Below are positions 32,468 to 43,522 of a stretch of 64,000 bases of DNA, one piece after another. This DNA is from Tremella fuciformis (lineage: Eukaryota > Basidiomycota > Tremellomycetes > Tremellales > Tremellaceae). The stretch lies in assembly GCA_032768795.1 (NCBI GenBank), contig CP136491.1:1674001-1738000 (forward strand). The letters run 5' to 3'. The notes below the pieces were generated by a model. It was given only the letters and a program-made list of their open reading frames with translations, was not told the origin of the DNA and ran no database searches. Made by a program: the position numbers and the translations under genes. The stretch's first letter is position 1, and each line of letters opens with the position of its first letter.

Positions 32468-33319
32468 ATGGAAGCTGACTGGCGCTCTGCTATCGAGCGC
32501 TCATTCCCTGACGACACTCCCCTATACACTTTCAGCACGGCATTAAACACGGCATTGATGCGCGAGACTCGCGAAGCTCTCATGACCAAATATCGCACGT
32601 GGCTCAAGGAGTCGGGCTTCTCCTTCGACCCAACGAAGGAGATGCCTTTTCTTCGGCTACGCAATGCTACGCACATGGGCCCCGCTTATGACAGAAGGTC
32701 GGGGGGATTCACGTTCAACGTGCTGGTACAGGAGTTTGTCACCGACACGATGCCTCGAATCGTCGACGAGGACCCGATTGTAGGCACTGACGGCCTGCTC
32801 ACTTATACGAAGGAGAAAAGCGAGAAGCTTCCCGACGTTTCTTTCAGCGTTGTGGTTCCTCGACCGTGTCAGCATTTCGAGGACGCTGTCTGTGCAGGCC
32901 TCAAGGAAGCGATAAACTCACTTGTGCTAGCGGGCAAGGCACCCGGAAGACATCCAGGCGGAGCAAGCCTCCAGGACTGTGCGCAAACTGTATTGTTCAA
33001 TAAGTGGAAAGAGCTTCATCAGAAATTTGAACTCGAATTCTACCGCAGGGCCTCCTCAGGATACTGGCTCGAGGCGACGTGCACATTCGAGTGGGAGGCA
33101 ACGGGCAATTACACATTGAGTACGAAGTGGGAGGGTCGGGAATGGTACGACGACGAGGAGAGGGACGAGCGGGAGTTCTCTGTTCAAGTAACCAATGATA
33201 CTGTGCGTGGGCAATGGCCTGATCCTGCCAACCAGTATGTTTTCGGTCCGGTCCTTACAACTTCTTCGAAGAGTACTAGGTCCCAGGTGAAGCGTCCGGG
33301 CTCCCCGGTTTTCCTGTAG
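32468..33319 (+). CDS. Family B orphan protein B5
   Basis: 283 aa, one exon, from MEADWRSAIERSF. N-terminal helices with MTKYRTWLKESGF, a strand region (FTFNVLVQEF), then SFSVVVPRPCQHFEDAVCAG, the family motif. The C-terminal pair is YWLEATCTFEWEA with YTLSTKWEGREWYDDEE, followed by a charged region and a basic tail (RSQVKRPG). Third gene of the same-strand run. The conserved cysteine after the first C-terminal strand start (ATCTF) is also in B3 (SCTF) and B4 (DCTL). No known domain. Confidence 0.72.
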   Translation: MEADWRSAIERSFPDDTPLYTFSTALNTALMRETREALMTKYRTWLKESGFSFDPTKEMPFLRLRNATHMGPAYDRRSGGFTFNVLVQEFVTDTMPRIVDEDPIVGTDGLLTYTKEKSEKLPDVSFSVVVPRPCQHFEDAVCAGLKEAINSLVLAGKAPGRHPGGASLQDCAQTVLFNKWKELHQKFELEFYRRASSGYWLEATCTFEWEATGNYTLSTKWEGREWYDDEERDEREFSVQVTNDTVRGQWPDPANQYVFGPVLTTSSKSTRSQVKRPGSPVFL

Positions 33320-33934
33320 ACGACAAGCTCACACAGTTCAACAGCTTAGTACTTCTCGCAGCATGTTCATGCATTCATAATTATCTTGCGGTAGAGGTCC
33401 AGATGTTGTTTTCGAAAGTGGCACTTTCGAATTGTTAGGCCACTTTTGCCACTTTCTGGAGGCCACCTGTGATGAATGATTGTGCGCGACCAACCGGGCC
33501 GCGACTACCACGGGGACTCCCGTCGGGTCACTTGGACACGATGCTTCGACAAAGACCATACGGGCACTACTACAAGCCTTGCAGGGTCCTCGAAATCACC
33601 ACTTGACTGATTCGAGCGTTGACTCATGAGGTGATGACGCGAGCGCACGGAACAATGGCCCTGACTTAAGCATTCGCATCACAGGGTTTCATTGAGCGAC
33701 GGCTGTCGGCCAAGGCAAATGGCGTACGATACACAACTGCAAGACGCATCATCTGAGGCCCTGTAAGCAATGTATGCTTTGAATCTTCCACGAAGCCTCC
33801 CGACTCGTTGTTCCTTTGACTTCCTTTGACGCAGAAAAGTGCAAAAGAGCCATGAACTTCACCTTCTTACACGTTCGCTTCGCATGATTTACATGCCCTG
33901 ATATAGTCTCCGCCTTCGGTATTGAACAACACAG
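33320..33934. other. Spacer B5-B6
   Basis: About 600 bp without a gene. Three CACTTT repeats occur within 33417-33463, including a near-palindrome CGAAAGTGGCACTTTCG. I see nothing else. Confidence 0.35.
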
Positions 33935-34845
33935 GTGGAACGGCCCTTGCAGCTTGATCAAGACCAGACAGTAGAAGGATACATCGTGAGCGACATCCAC
34001 AATGGCCAGAGAAACCGTCTCTGGTCTCATATATCGCACTGGAAGGCCAGCGCTGCAAGTTACGCAAGGCACATGCGAGGGGCTTGGAGAGACCGCCAAG
34101 AGAGTTGTCAGCCCGATGCTGTGCCGTGCTCAATCTTTGAGGACACACTCGGAGCTTAGCTCGTCGAGAGCATCGACGCAGATCTCAGTGATCGCTATCA
34201 GGAGATGATGACAAAGACGGACTTCAACAGCGTCGTTACTCCAGGACCAGCCATGCCCAATTCCAGCTCCGGCTAGCTAGCCCAATCACGTACGCGTTCA
34301 ATTCTGTCATGGACCTAGAAAATGCCAGTGGAGGCTCAAGCGGCCCCACAATCAGCTTCAAGACGTCGGTGTTCGCTTTGAAAGGCAACAGCACCGCCGC
34401 ATGCACTTTGCACAGTGTCATTCCATTGCCTAGCCGAGATATCTCGAGCTGCCTGAAAGACTCTTCCGTCGTTGCCTACCAAGCTTTCAGCGAGTACTGG
34501 AGGGACAAACCTGATGTACGCGACGACTTCCTCGCAAAGTTTAAGCAGACCAACCTTCAATCTCTGCTACAGCCTTGGACGCAGGCCAACACGAGACTCG
34601 CTCGCAGTCCAATAAATGTATATTTCGACGACTGTGAGGCCGAGGCGAGTGTGACGGAATCCGGCTCATACGACGTGACCCTCACTTTCTCGGGACACTA
34701 CTGGGAGCAGGGACGTATCTCCACCATGTCGAGGACGACATTTACCGCCGCGGTAGAAGTGCCAGGCGAAAATACCTCATGGGTTATTGGTGAATGGACC
34801 AATCAGCCGAGCCCACCCAAGAAGGTCTGGGCATGGCTGGAGTGA
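33935..34845 (+). pseudogene. Family B copy B6, apparently broken
   Basis: The C-terminal part (34309-34845) is clear family B: VIPLPSRDISSCLKD for the motif, then VYFDDCEAEASV pairing with YDVTLTFSGHYWEQG. Upstream, the frame from 33935 runs into an in-frame TAG at 34157-34159 and continues as LVESIDADLSDRYQEMM. It then must change frame near 34240 to reach FQLRLASPITYAF, which leads into the C-terminal part. No normal-length intron with good splice sites explains both breaks. A 39-nt GTGCCG...CTTAG intron could remove the TAG, and a 35-nt one could fix the frame, but both donors are weak. I call it a pseudogene, with unusual splicing as the alternative. Confidence 0.55.
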
Positions 34846-35368
34846 GAGCGTCAGCGACTGACAAGCATCGCTGTCCGCCGACAGAGATCACTGTCCGGCC
34901 ATCTTGCCTGATTCCCAACGCTGTGCATGTGATCTCACATAGTTTCTCTGTAGACTTGGGCCGGTCAATTTCCTTTGGTATGTTATTGTTTACAATGATG
35001 GTTCTGAGACCTGCGCAAGGATGCATGAGCCCTGCACAGCAGGTGGCACAGCGGACATCAAGCTCAAACAAGTAGTCTCGATCCAGTCTCCGCGCCCAAA
35101 CGGAGACCCAAATCTGATACAAAATGATCGGCCGATGTTTGCCTGAAGACTCCACAATCACTGACGATCCAGCTTAACTTCAGATTGATGCTCTCATATG
35201 CTAGCTTGCATGCATGTAATCCTTGGCCGAGTGACGCTTGCACCTCGTACGTGCCTCGGCGGCAGAGTCTCGGAGCACGAGAAGTGATGCGTCATTATGG
35301 TTCCCAAAGACAGGTCACTCTCATGTATATGCGGTCGGTGGAGGCGACGGAGTGTTTGCAGCCAGTCC
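34846..35368. other. Spacer between B6 and PPP4R2
   Basis: About 520 bp: the tail of the family B run and the 3' region of the minus-strand PPP4R2 gene. I see no gene. Confidence 0.4.
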
Positions 35369-37026
35369 TCATGGACTTGTCTGCTCTGTCATCGAGGGAC
35401 TGCTCCGTCCCACGTTCGCTCTCGACGGCGACGTCTGGCCTGTGTGTCGCGGTAGAGGCGCCACTCTCCTCTCCTCTGTGTTTCCAAGAGTCGTAGTGCT
35501 GCTGATCGGCACTGGCCTCTCACTCATCCCATGAGGCGTCATGTTCCCTCCTTCTCCCTGACCTTCCTCTTCACTAGCGGAGCCATTAGCAGGAGTGGCT
35601 GAAATCGGCCCCGTGTCAAGTTCGTCCACCCGCCCTAGATAAGGCTGATGCCCGGGATCACGCGACTCGGAGCCGCTCAGGTGGCCTTCGGGCAATATCG
35701 TGGACGCCGGAGCGTTATTGGCCGCGTTCGCTATCGCCTCGTTCGTGCCCGTTGAGGGTGTGCGAGTCCGGATGGACGGCCCGGCATCCTCTTCGGGTTC
35801 CGGTGTTGGGCTACGAGGATTGACAGCTGGTGTATCGGCAAACCGAAAGTCGCCATTGGCGTTGGTCTCGCCTAGCATGAGTGGCGACATGAGACCTTCC
35901 ATCTTGGACGAATCGGGTCCGCCATTGATGCCCTGATGTCCATCGAGAGGCTCATCGGGATGATCACGAACGAGGAAGGGTATAGGGGAGAACATGGGTG
36001 TCGCAGAACCGGGTGGCATTGTTGATGCCTCGGAATCGGAATTGTACCCCGCGTCGGAAGATGTGTCTGCCCCAAAGAAAGCCCGGGCAGCACCCTGAGT
36101 GGCATGCGGCACGTATGTGTAAGATGGCGGCTCCCAGGGAGTGGTGACCAGTAGACTCTTCTCGATGGCTCGCAGGAATTTGCCTATAGATCCGTGCTGC
36201 TCTGTGGGCGATAGCAGCAATTCCGCCAGGCGCTGGATAGTGAAGGGTGGGCTGAGCATCAGCGAGAACAAGAATGAACAGATAGGGCGAGTCTCACTAG
36301 TCGAGCTCGTCGAGCATCTTCGTTACCCTTTCCACCTCCTTCTTGCTGTCGTCCTGCTCCATCCACCCAGGAAGCTTTTTGCCCCCGATCACCACGTCCT
36401 CGTCCCATTCGTCATCAAATACATTGATGCTGATCGCTGCGCGAGACGGGCCGGCTCCTGGGCTGGTGTGCATACCATTGGGTCGGGCCGGAGCTATCGG
36501 CAGGGGAGACGCGCTGAATGACCGGCGCCTGCGGTTCGGATCAAGGGGCGGGAAAGGAGCAATGACCAGACCACCGGGAGTGGACGGTTGCAGACCAGGA
36601 GCAGAGGTCATCTCGACGTCTCCGGACGTGGACGCGACCATCCCTCCAGGAGATGGAGCGGGGTTGAGAGAACTCGCCGGTCGCGAGGGTGATAGGAGGA
36701 GAGATTCTTCGGGCGGGGCTTCACCTTTCACTTCTACTGCTGGAGTGGCCGATGGCCCCGCTCCGGGTGTAATATGCGGTGTGGCATGAGTGGGAGGTTC
36801 GGAAGGAGGTCCTTGCGCGAGGAAGATGGGCAAGGCGGCGAGAAGCGCCAAGTGAAGATGATGTCGTAGCGTCGGCCAGTCTGAACTGACAAGTGAGCTG
36901 TGAGCATTCCCTCGTGCAACTGACAGCTCACTCAAACGTGTTTGTTCGGGCCAGCTTTTCCAACACCGGGTCGTAGCTAGCCGCGGGTGGAGATGGTCGC
37001 CGTCTGATGATGGGCGTGATGGCCAT
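35369..37026 (-). CDS. PSY4: Protein phosphatase 4 regulatory subunit 2 (PPP4R2/Psy4)
   Basis: 521 aa from three exons: 37026-36932, 36885-36298 and 36251-35369; introns are 46 nt each and phases agree. The hallmark is split over the exons. SDWPTLRHHLHLAL follows the short first exon. YPPFTIQRLAELLL and GSIGKFLRAIEKSLLV are formed by joining exons 2 and 3. The family's subunit binds the PP4 catalytic subunit and targets it in DNA-damage recovery. A long Pro/Ser-rich insert with VFDDEWDEDVVIGG separates the two halves, and the C-terminal half is disordered and acidic. It is divergent from the DnaJ gene across 497 bp. Confidence 0.88.
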
Positions 37027-37523
37027 GATGCGCTCGTTGACAGCTGCCTATCTATCTATCGAGAACGTCTTTGACACTGCACAAGAAACACCAATGCTCG
37101 TCAGATCGCTTCGGGCCCGAGTGGCGATTACGTAAATCATCGCTTCCTTTGCGAGCGGGATCAAATGGTATCTCAGGGATCGGTGGGTGGAAAAAACGTG
37201 ACCAAAGAAAGTGCGAGAATTGGACCCCTTGGCCCATTGCTATATCGTCTTCATCATCACCGAGACCGAGGTTGACCATTACTGGTTTGATACAACGCTG
37301 ATTCCTCCTTCTCATAACGCTTCCTCAGCTCCGTCTCCATACACGCTGCACACCTCGCATCTGTACAGCTCGGTCTATTCTCTGCTCTTCAATCGATCGT
37401 CATATCCCACCCTCGCACCGACAAAGCAACTCGGACCTTTGAAATTCTGACCGATCAACCCACGACTGGGCGCGCGAAGCAGCTCATCCCACATCCACCT
37501 CTCAGCGACGACACGCATTCACG
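37027..37523. other. Divergent promoter region PPP4R2 / DnaJ
   Basis: 497 bp between two start codons pointing away from each other. No other gene. I looked for inverted GAA/TTC heat-shock elements for the DnaJ gene and saw no convincing array. Confidence 0.5.
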
Positions 37524-39232
37524 ATGGTAAAGGAAACGTAAGTCCACACTTGCTCTTCTGCAAGCTGCACGCAGCTCTGCAGTTGCACTCCGCGACGAAC
37601 ACGCGCTGACGCCGTGTTCTGCATCCTTTTCGCCTCCACATTGTTCTGCTTCTTTGTCGCTTCGCACAACCCTGCCATTGCACCCGTTCCAATGTCCTCA
37701 TTTTGGTGTGCGCACGCAGCGAGTACTAGTGAGTCCGAACCTGATGGTGACGTGTCCCATGCTTACCCATCAGCGACCTTTTGGGTGTAAAGCCAGAGGC
37801 ATCAGACGATGAGATCAAAAAGGCATACCGAAAGAGGTGGGTCGCCAAATGCACATTCACATGACCCGAGCTGATTCTCAGTGCCCTCAAACACCACCCC
37901 GACAAGGGTATGCGTGTCTCGTACATCATCTTCGCGCATTGCTGACGGTGTAGGCGGTGATCCCGAGCTTTTCAAAGACCTGACTCACGCGTACGTGTCA
38001 TTCGCAGGATACTCTAAGCTGGCATGCTGACAACTCAGCTATGAAGTACTTTCCGACTCCAACAAACGATCCATCTATGACCAAGCCGGCAAGGCCGGTC
38101 TGGAAAGCGGTGGCGGCATGGGCGGTGGCATGGACCCTCAGGACCTTTTCAGCCAGTTGTTCGGCGGCGGCGGTGGCTTCTTCGGAGGTGGTGGTCAGTG
38201 ATCAAAACTGAGTCCTGCAAGTCAAGCTGACTATCAGGTGGCGGTAGAAGCCAAGGGCCTCGGCGAGGAAAGGATCTCGTTCACCGCATCGGCGTCTCGC
38301 TCGAAGACCTATACAAGGGCAAAGTTCAAAAGCTCGCCCTCTCAAAATCTGTCATCTGCAAAGGCTGTGAAGGCCGAGGCGGCAAGAAGGGCGCAGTGCA
38401 GACCTGCACCAGCTGCCGTGGTCAGGGTATCAAGATCACCTTGCGTCAACTTGGTCCGATGATGCAGCAAATACAGCAGCCTTGTAACGAGTGTGAGGGT
38501 ACCGGCGAGATGATGAACCCGAAAGATCGGTGCAAGACCTGCCACGGCAAGAAGACCATCTCGGAGCGAAAGGTGCTGGAGGTGCACATCGACAAAGGCA
38601 TGAAGAGTGGACAACAGATCAAGTTTGCCGGCGAGAGCGATCAGTCACCTGGCGTCGTCCCCGGAGACGTTGTCATTGTGATCGAGGAGAAGCCGCACCA
38701 TTATTACCAACGCAAGGGCGACGACCTGTACTGCGAGGCCGAGATCGACTTGTTGACTGCATTGGGCGGCGGCGAGTTCTCGATCGAGCACCTGGACGAG
38801 CGAGCACTGCATGTGACTATTGTTCCCGGAGAGATCATCAAGCCTGGTGAGTGTCGATTCTTCATGCGGTGACTTGGCTGACAGACAGGCGCTTTGAAGG
38901 TCATCTCGGGCCAGGGCATGCCATCGTACCGCCACCACGAACCCGGAGATCTCTACGTCAAGATCTCCGTCAACTTCCCTCAGAACATTGACCCTGCCGT
39001 CATTCCCTTGCTCGAGCAGGCACTGCCGCCCCGTAACCCCATGCAGAAGTTCAACAAGAAACTCCACGTCGATGAGGTCACCCTGGAGGAGCCAAACGAC
39101 AGGCAGAGGCGCAGTGCGGCCAATGGCGAGGACATGGACGAGGACGACGACGAGAGGCCGGGCGTCCAGTGCGCGCAACGTGAGCCGATCTCGCTCGACT
39201 GCTATTGCATCTCGCTGACGTGAACAGAGTAA
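37524..39232 (+). CDS. YDJ1: Type I (DnaJA) Hsp40 co-chaperone, Ydj1-like, farnesylated
   Basis: 402 aa from nine exons: 37524-37537, 37720-37728, 37774-37836, 37882-37907, 37954-37990, 38039-38193, 38238-38847, 38890-39179 and 39228-39232. J domain from MVKETEYYDLLGV with HPD in HHPDKG; a Gly/Phe-rich linker; four zinc repeats ([32 protein letters not shown]); two client-binding domains; C-terminal CAQQ, a CaaX box for farnesylation like CASQ of yeast Ydj1. The protein stimulates Hsp70 at the ER and mitochondrial surface and in the cytosol. Exon 2 has only 9 nt. The last exon has 5 nt and supplies the final Q codon end and stop. Confidence 0.96.
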
Positions 39233-39772
39233 AACCCCCATCACCGTCCTCTGATCACGTCTCCCACTCATGTCGGTGTGCTGGCACAGAGCAAAGGCGC
39301 GCGGTCATCCTCCATCAGCATGCACTATACCCCTCGCCCATCCTCGCGTATAGAGTCGTCCCAAGAGCATTAGTTGTGATTTACGATGCACGCATTTCCA
39401 GTAACTGTATCTCCAAGAGACGCGGGGTTCTTGGCTTTCAGGGTGACGCACGTGCCTTACTCCGTCTGCTATCTCCCATCTCCATCCCCCCTCTTTTGTC
39501 GTTTCTCTCTCTCCTTGTAGACACGTTTCCCATGTAATGTTTGCAGATACATCTAGACATCTAGACAATCCCCCTTGACATCTGACGCTCCTCCTGCTTG
39601 CTCCCCGCGCGTCTCCTTTCAGGCCCCCGACTACGACGGCGGTCCTTTGTCTGTCGACCCGACGCGTCCACGTTCGCACCCTTGTGCTAGATTGCCACTC
39701 GCCTTCCCACCGTCCTGGCGCGGCCACCACCATCGTCCAACTCAGCTCGAGTTGTGATCTAGCACACCCAAC
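39233..39772. other. Spacer DnaJ - TLC gene
   Basis: 540 bp of 3' region and promoter, rich in C/T tracts (39470-39510) as in many fungal promoters. I see no gene. Confidence 0.4.
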
Positions 39773-41198
39773 ATGTCTCTGGAGCCGCCACTATCGTCTC
39801 CGACCTCGGATGTGCTCCTCAACATGGTCGGCCATGTCGATACCCGACTTGTGCTGCCCCAAATCATATTCGCCCTTTTCGCAGGGGTGTACTGGAAGTT
39901 CGCCCCCTACTTGAGGACAGAACGGCAGAGGGCATACGTCCTGTCGACGCTGAGCTCAGGGACGATGACCCTGCTCTCGCTGCCGTTTGTCTGGGGCTAC
40001 GTGGCGCACGGCCTGCACGAGACGTACTGGGCGAGTCAGGAGGGGTGGCGGGCGGCGGTCACGCAGTTTGGCGTGCTCTTTTTTGGAACGTACCTCTTTG
40101 GTGAGTCCGCTGACATTTCCGGTTTCTGGTGTATGCCGCTGACGCTCAGCCGATGTGAGTTGCAGATTGATTAAGAGGGTGCGGAACGACAGCTGATGGT
40201 AGCTTGCAATTGGGCAACTGTGCTATCCGTCCCAAATTGGCCTTCTCACCGGCTGGGTCCATCACACGTGAGCTGTCTAGACGGTTCGGTGTATCAGCTC
40301 ATCAGTCAGGGTGTATATTGGTATCTGCCTGTACTTGCAAACCAACAGGACCGGCCCTTTACTCCTCATCGCCGCTATTCTCGAAGCGAGTCAGCTTTGG
40401 AACGGCAGGACTCAAGCTGACGCTCAGCTGCCAACGTTTGACTTGGCCATCTCCAACCTCTTCCCTGCTGTCCGCAGCGACGTGCGCTTCTTGACGAGCT
40501 TCTTCCTCGTCCGTATCGTCTTCAACATCGTCCTTGCGCTCGACTGTGTCCGCCCGTCCTCCCGCGCCATGGCGGACGACTCGTGGATCCCATTCGGCGT
40601 ACTCTCGCTCGCCCTTGCGCTTCACATCTCTTGGTTCCGCGGCGGATTGATGGGCTACCTGAAGCGCCGGGCCGCCTCTCGAGCGAAGACTGCAACGCCG
40701 GTCACCGAGGAGAGCGAGCCGGTTTCTGCTGCTGCTGCTACTGAGGCGATGTCCGAGCTGGTGGTCGACACTGCCACCGCCATCGACCCGACTGTCTCGC
40801 AGACGACACTCCCACCAACATCGCCGGGCACGCCAGAAGACTCGCCGCTCGTCACGCCGCGCACGCCGAGCATGGGGCCGCTGTCGCTCCGTGACAGCTA
40901 CATCATCCAGTCTCTGCCCAACCTGCCGACCATCACCATCCCCACGCTCGCCGACCTGCCCACCGTGTCCATCCCCAGTCTTTCGGAACTCACGGCCGCC
41001 CTGCCCAAAGGGATCGGCCGGGACAACTTGCATTTCGGCTTCAAAGATGCCGTCCGAAGCAAGTGGGACGAGCAGCGGGAACGGTTCGGCGCGATGGGTC
41101 TTGATCTCGGCGCGATGGGCATGCGGAGGAGACAGAAGGGCCATGGGGTGGAACAGCCAGAGATATCTGTGTCGATCGAGGAGGTGGACATTTTCTGA
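39773..41198 (+). CDS. TLC (TRAM-LAG1-CLN8) domain membrane protein
   Basis: 428 aa from four exons: 39773-40100, 40150-40154, 40203-40267 and 40310-41198. The second exon has just 5 nt. With it the reading runs YLFADLAIGQLCYPSQIG and on to GWVHHTVYIG, matching the Y-x3-D ... HH pattern of TLC proteins. Without it the frame is lost. Several membrane helices follow the usual layout: residues near 20-45, 55-80 and 95-115, then ones around LLLIAAILEAS, FFLVRIVFNIVLAL and FGVLSLALALHISW. The C-terminal 190 residues are cytosolic-looking and Pro/Ser/Thr-rich. TLC proteins act in membrane lipid composition or ceramide synthesis. This one lacks the ceramide-synthase Lag motif, so it belongs to the wider TLCD group. 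Confidence 0.85.
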
Positions 41199-41529
41199 TA
41201 ATCATAATGTCTTCCGGGTCAGTAAGGGTTGTGGTCGGCTGTGTTGTTGTTTTCCGACGTATATCTCTGACGCATCAACTGCGTTCTCATGCCATGTATC
41301 CGTTGCTGCTGCTCCTCTATGCCCCCTTTGTTATGATGAGAGGAAGAAGTTATGGACGAATGGGAGGTGAGTGCTCGGTCATCGGGCATATCCTAAGGGC
41401 AATCAAAATCAACTTTGCCCGTCTTCTTTCCGTGCACGAGGTGACGTCGCCGAAGGTAGTCGTTCGTTGTCATTTGTTTCATCTGTACACTACGAGTACT
41501 CGACGCTACCGTTGGTCGTGAGGGACACG
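41199..41529. other. Spacer TLC - YTP1-like gene
   Basis: About 330 bp, both genes on the + strand. I see no gene or clear motif. Confidence 0.4.
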
Positions 41530-43447
41530 ATGCGCCGCTTGGGCCTGCTACTGCTGCTGTCTGCCCTGATGGGCAAGGGTGCGTCCTGCTCCCTTGTCAT
41601 CGCTTTGCCACCCACCCACCGGCTCGACCCAGCAAGCTGAGAGCAGCAATGGCGCATGCGCACCATAACATCACGGAAATCGACACGAGCGTCCCGTTCG
41701 ACGGTATAATATGGACACATGTGCGTCTGCCCTCCCCGTCGCTGCAAGGCGGGGGAGGTGCTGATGGATAGATGAGCTTGCAGACGTTTCTATGGAGCAT
41801 CTCGTTTCCTATTGGCATGGTCCTCGGCCTGTCCAAATCGAGGTATCACGTCCCCCTGCAGAGCGTCAACGTCGTCTTGAACTATGCGGGCGCGTGGATG
41901 GGGCATCATCACCACGGTCGCTTGTTCCCCGCTACGGTACGCCGCCGCCCAGCGGTCCGCAAGAAGACTAATAGCAGGTACACGGGATCATGGCCAAAAT
42001 CCTCTTCTGGGTCGTCCTCATCGTGTGTCCACCCCTCGTACCGCGAGAAGTGGAGGGCGGCTGACGGGCAGCAAGCGGCATGCGGGATATTCCTCAAGCT
42101 GCACATCATGGAGAAGAGCGTCAGGCGGTTCGTCGTCCCCGTACATAGCGTCATCGGCAAGGCGTTCCCACTACTGGGCTGGACGCGTGCGTCCTCTCTC
42201 CATTCATGCGCAGCGGCGCACACCCCGCCGGGCGCGGTGCTGACCGCAGAAATGCTCTTTGGGGTCGCGACGGCGCTCGGGTTCTGCCGCGGCGGCGAGC
42301 TGGGGCAGTGTCTCGCGCACTACATCATGGGCTCGGCGTTCATCGCGTACGCGGCGATACTGGTCATCATGCTCAACTTGGGCGGGCGGTGGCTGGCACG
42401 CACGGGGTGCAGCCAGGAGATGCTAGACAGCTCGGTCATCACTGCCTGGGTGCGCTCCCTGCTCCCGTGCCACATCCTTGGGATGGTGAGGCTGACGGGC
42501 AGGGCATCGTCAATACGTTCACGGAACACCACGGCGGCCCGTGGTCGCACAAAGATATGCAGCATACCATGATGGTCAGCTGAAGTTCCGCCGATTGAAC
42601 AGAGCTGATGAGCAGGGCGTGCTCTGGTGGGCGGGCGGCATGCTCGGCATCTTCCTCAGCCGCAAGGCCCGACGGTCATTTGTCCCAGCCGTCATGTCAG
42701 CTCGCCGATAGGCGTCTCGTCGCAAGCTGACGCTGCAGCATCATCATGACCGGATGGGGCATGAGCGCGCACGAGCAAGCACTCATGATCTCCTCAAAGG
42801 TACGCACGGCACCCCGCAAAATACTGTACTTGGGCTGAGGACAGATCCACGCGCTGTTCGGCTACGCCCTCATCGCCGCTGGCGCGCTCAGAATCGTAGA
42901 AGTGTGCTTTGTGCTTGCCGACGGCCCGACGCCGCCGGGGGCCGTGCGCGTCTTCCAGCACCTACCACCCTACGTGCGTCAGCTGGCAGCGCTGGAAGTG
43001 GAAGCTGACGCCAAGCTGCTCGTGTTGGGCGGGACGCTCTTCATGTCTGCTACAGACGAGGAGATGCACAATGCCGACGGGCTCGGGATCGACCATGTCA
43101 CCTATGCGCTCTTCGACTTTTCCCTCTCGTTCCTCATCTACCTCGTCATCACCTTCCTCGTGCACCTCTACTCGTCCACCGGGCTCAACGCCACTACCGC
43201 CGCCGCAGGCGGCTCGCCAGACGACGCCGAACAGGCTGGGTACAGCAAGCTGCCCAGCTCTGCACGGACAAATGGGCATGCGCGCCCGAGGATGTCGGAC
43301 GAGGATGGCGCCGAGGCGTACGAGTTGACAGAGCAGGACGACGATGAGGACGCCACGAAGATTGGGGGCGAGGACGAGGTAGACTGGATCGACCGGCCAG
43401 GGGTCGGGCATGGCAGCGGCGGCAATGGAGGGGGAGTGAGGATATAG
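41530..43447 (+). CDS. YTP1-like multi-pass membrane protein
   Basis: 473 aa from eleven exons: 41530-41578, 41647-41720, 41772-41936, 41978-42022, 42072-42186, 42250-42449, 42503-42574, 42616-42695, 42739-42799, 42845-42973 and 43016-43447. Signal peptide (MRRLGLLLLLSALMG); a His-rich lumenal start (AHAHHN); the DUF2427-type part with PIGMVLGLSKSRYHVPLQ and GHHHHGRLF; then the Ytp1 C-terminal part with GQCLAHYIMGSAFIAY, IVNTFTEHHGG, WWAGGMLGIFLSRKARRSFVPA and GWGMSAHEQ. The tail is acidic. It resembles cytochrome-b561-like membrane proteins. The biochemical role of Ytp1 is unknown. The intron at 42974-43015 is exactly 14 codons and has no stop, so retention would still give an open frame. 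Confidence 0.9.
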
Positions 43448-43522
43448 AGTGTGTGATCAATCTGCCAGTCGTATCGAATACATCTGTTGTGCTATGCATG
43501 TTTGCTGTTGCTATCATCCTCC

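Noticed and set aside
33400..33470. CACTTT repeats as a regulatory array
   Set aside because: Only three imperfect copies and no second locus in the window; not enough to claim a site.
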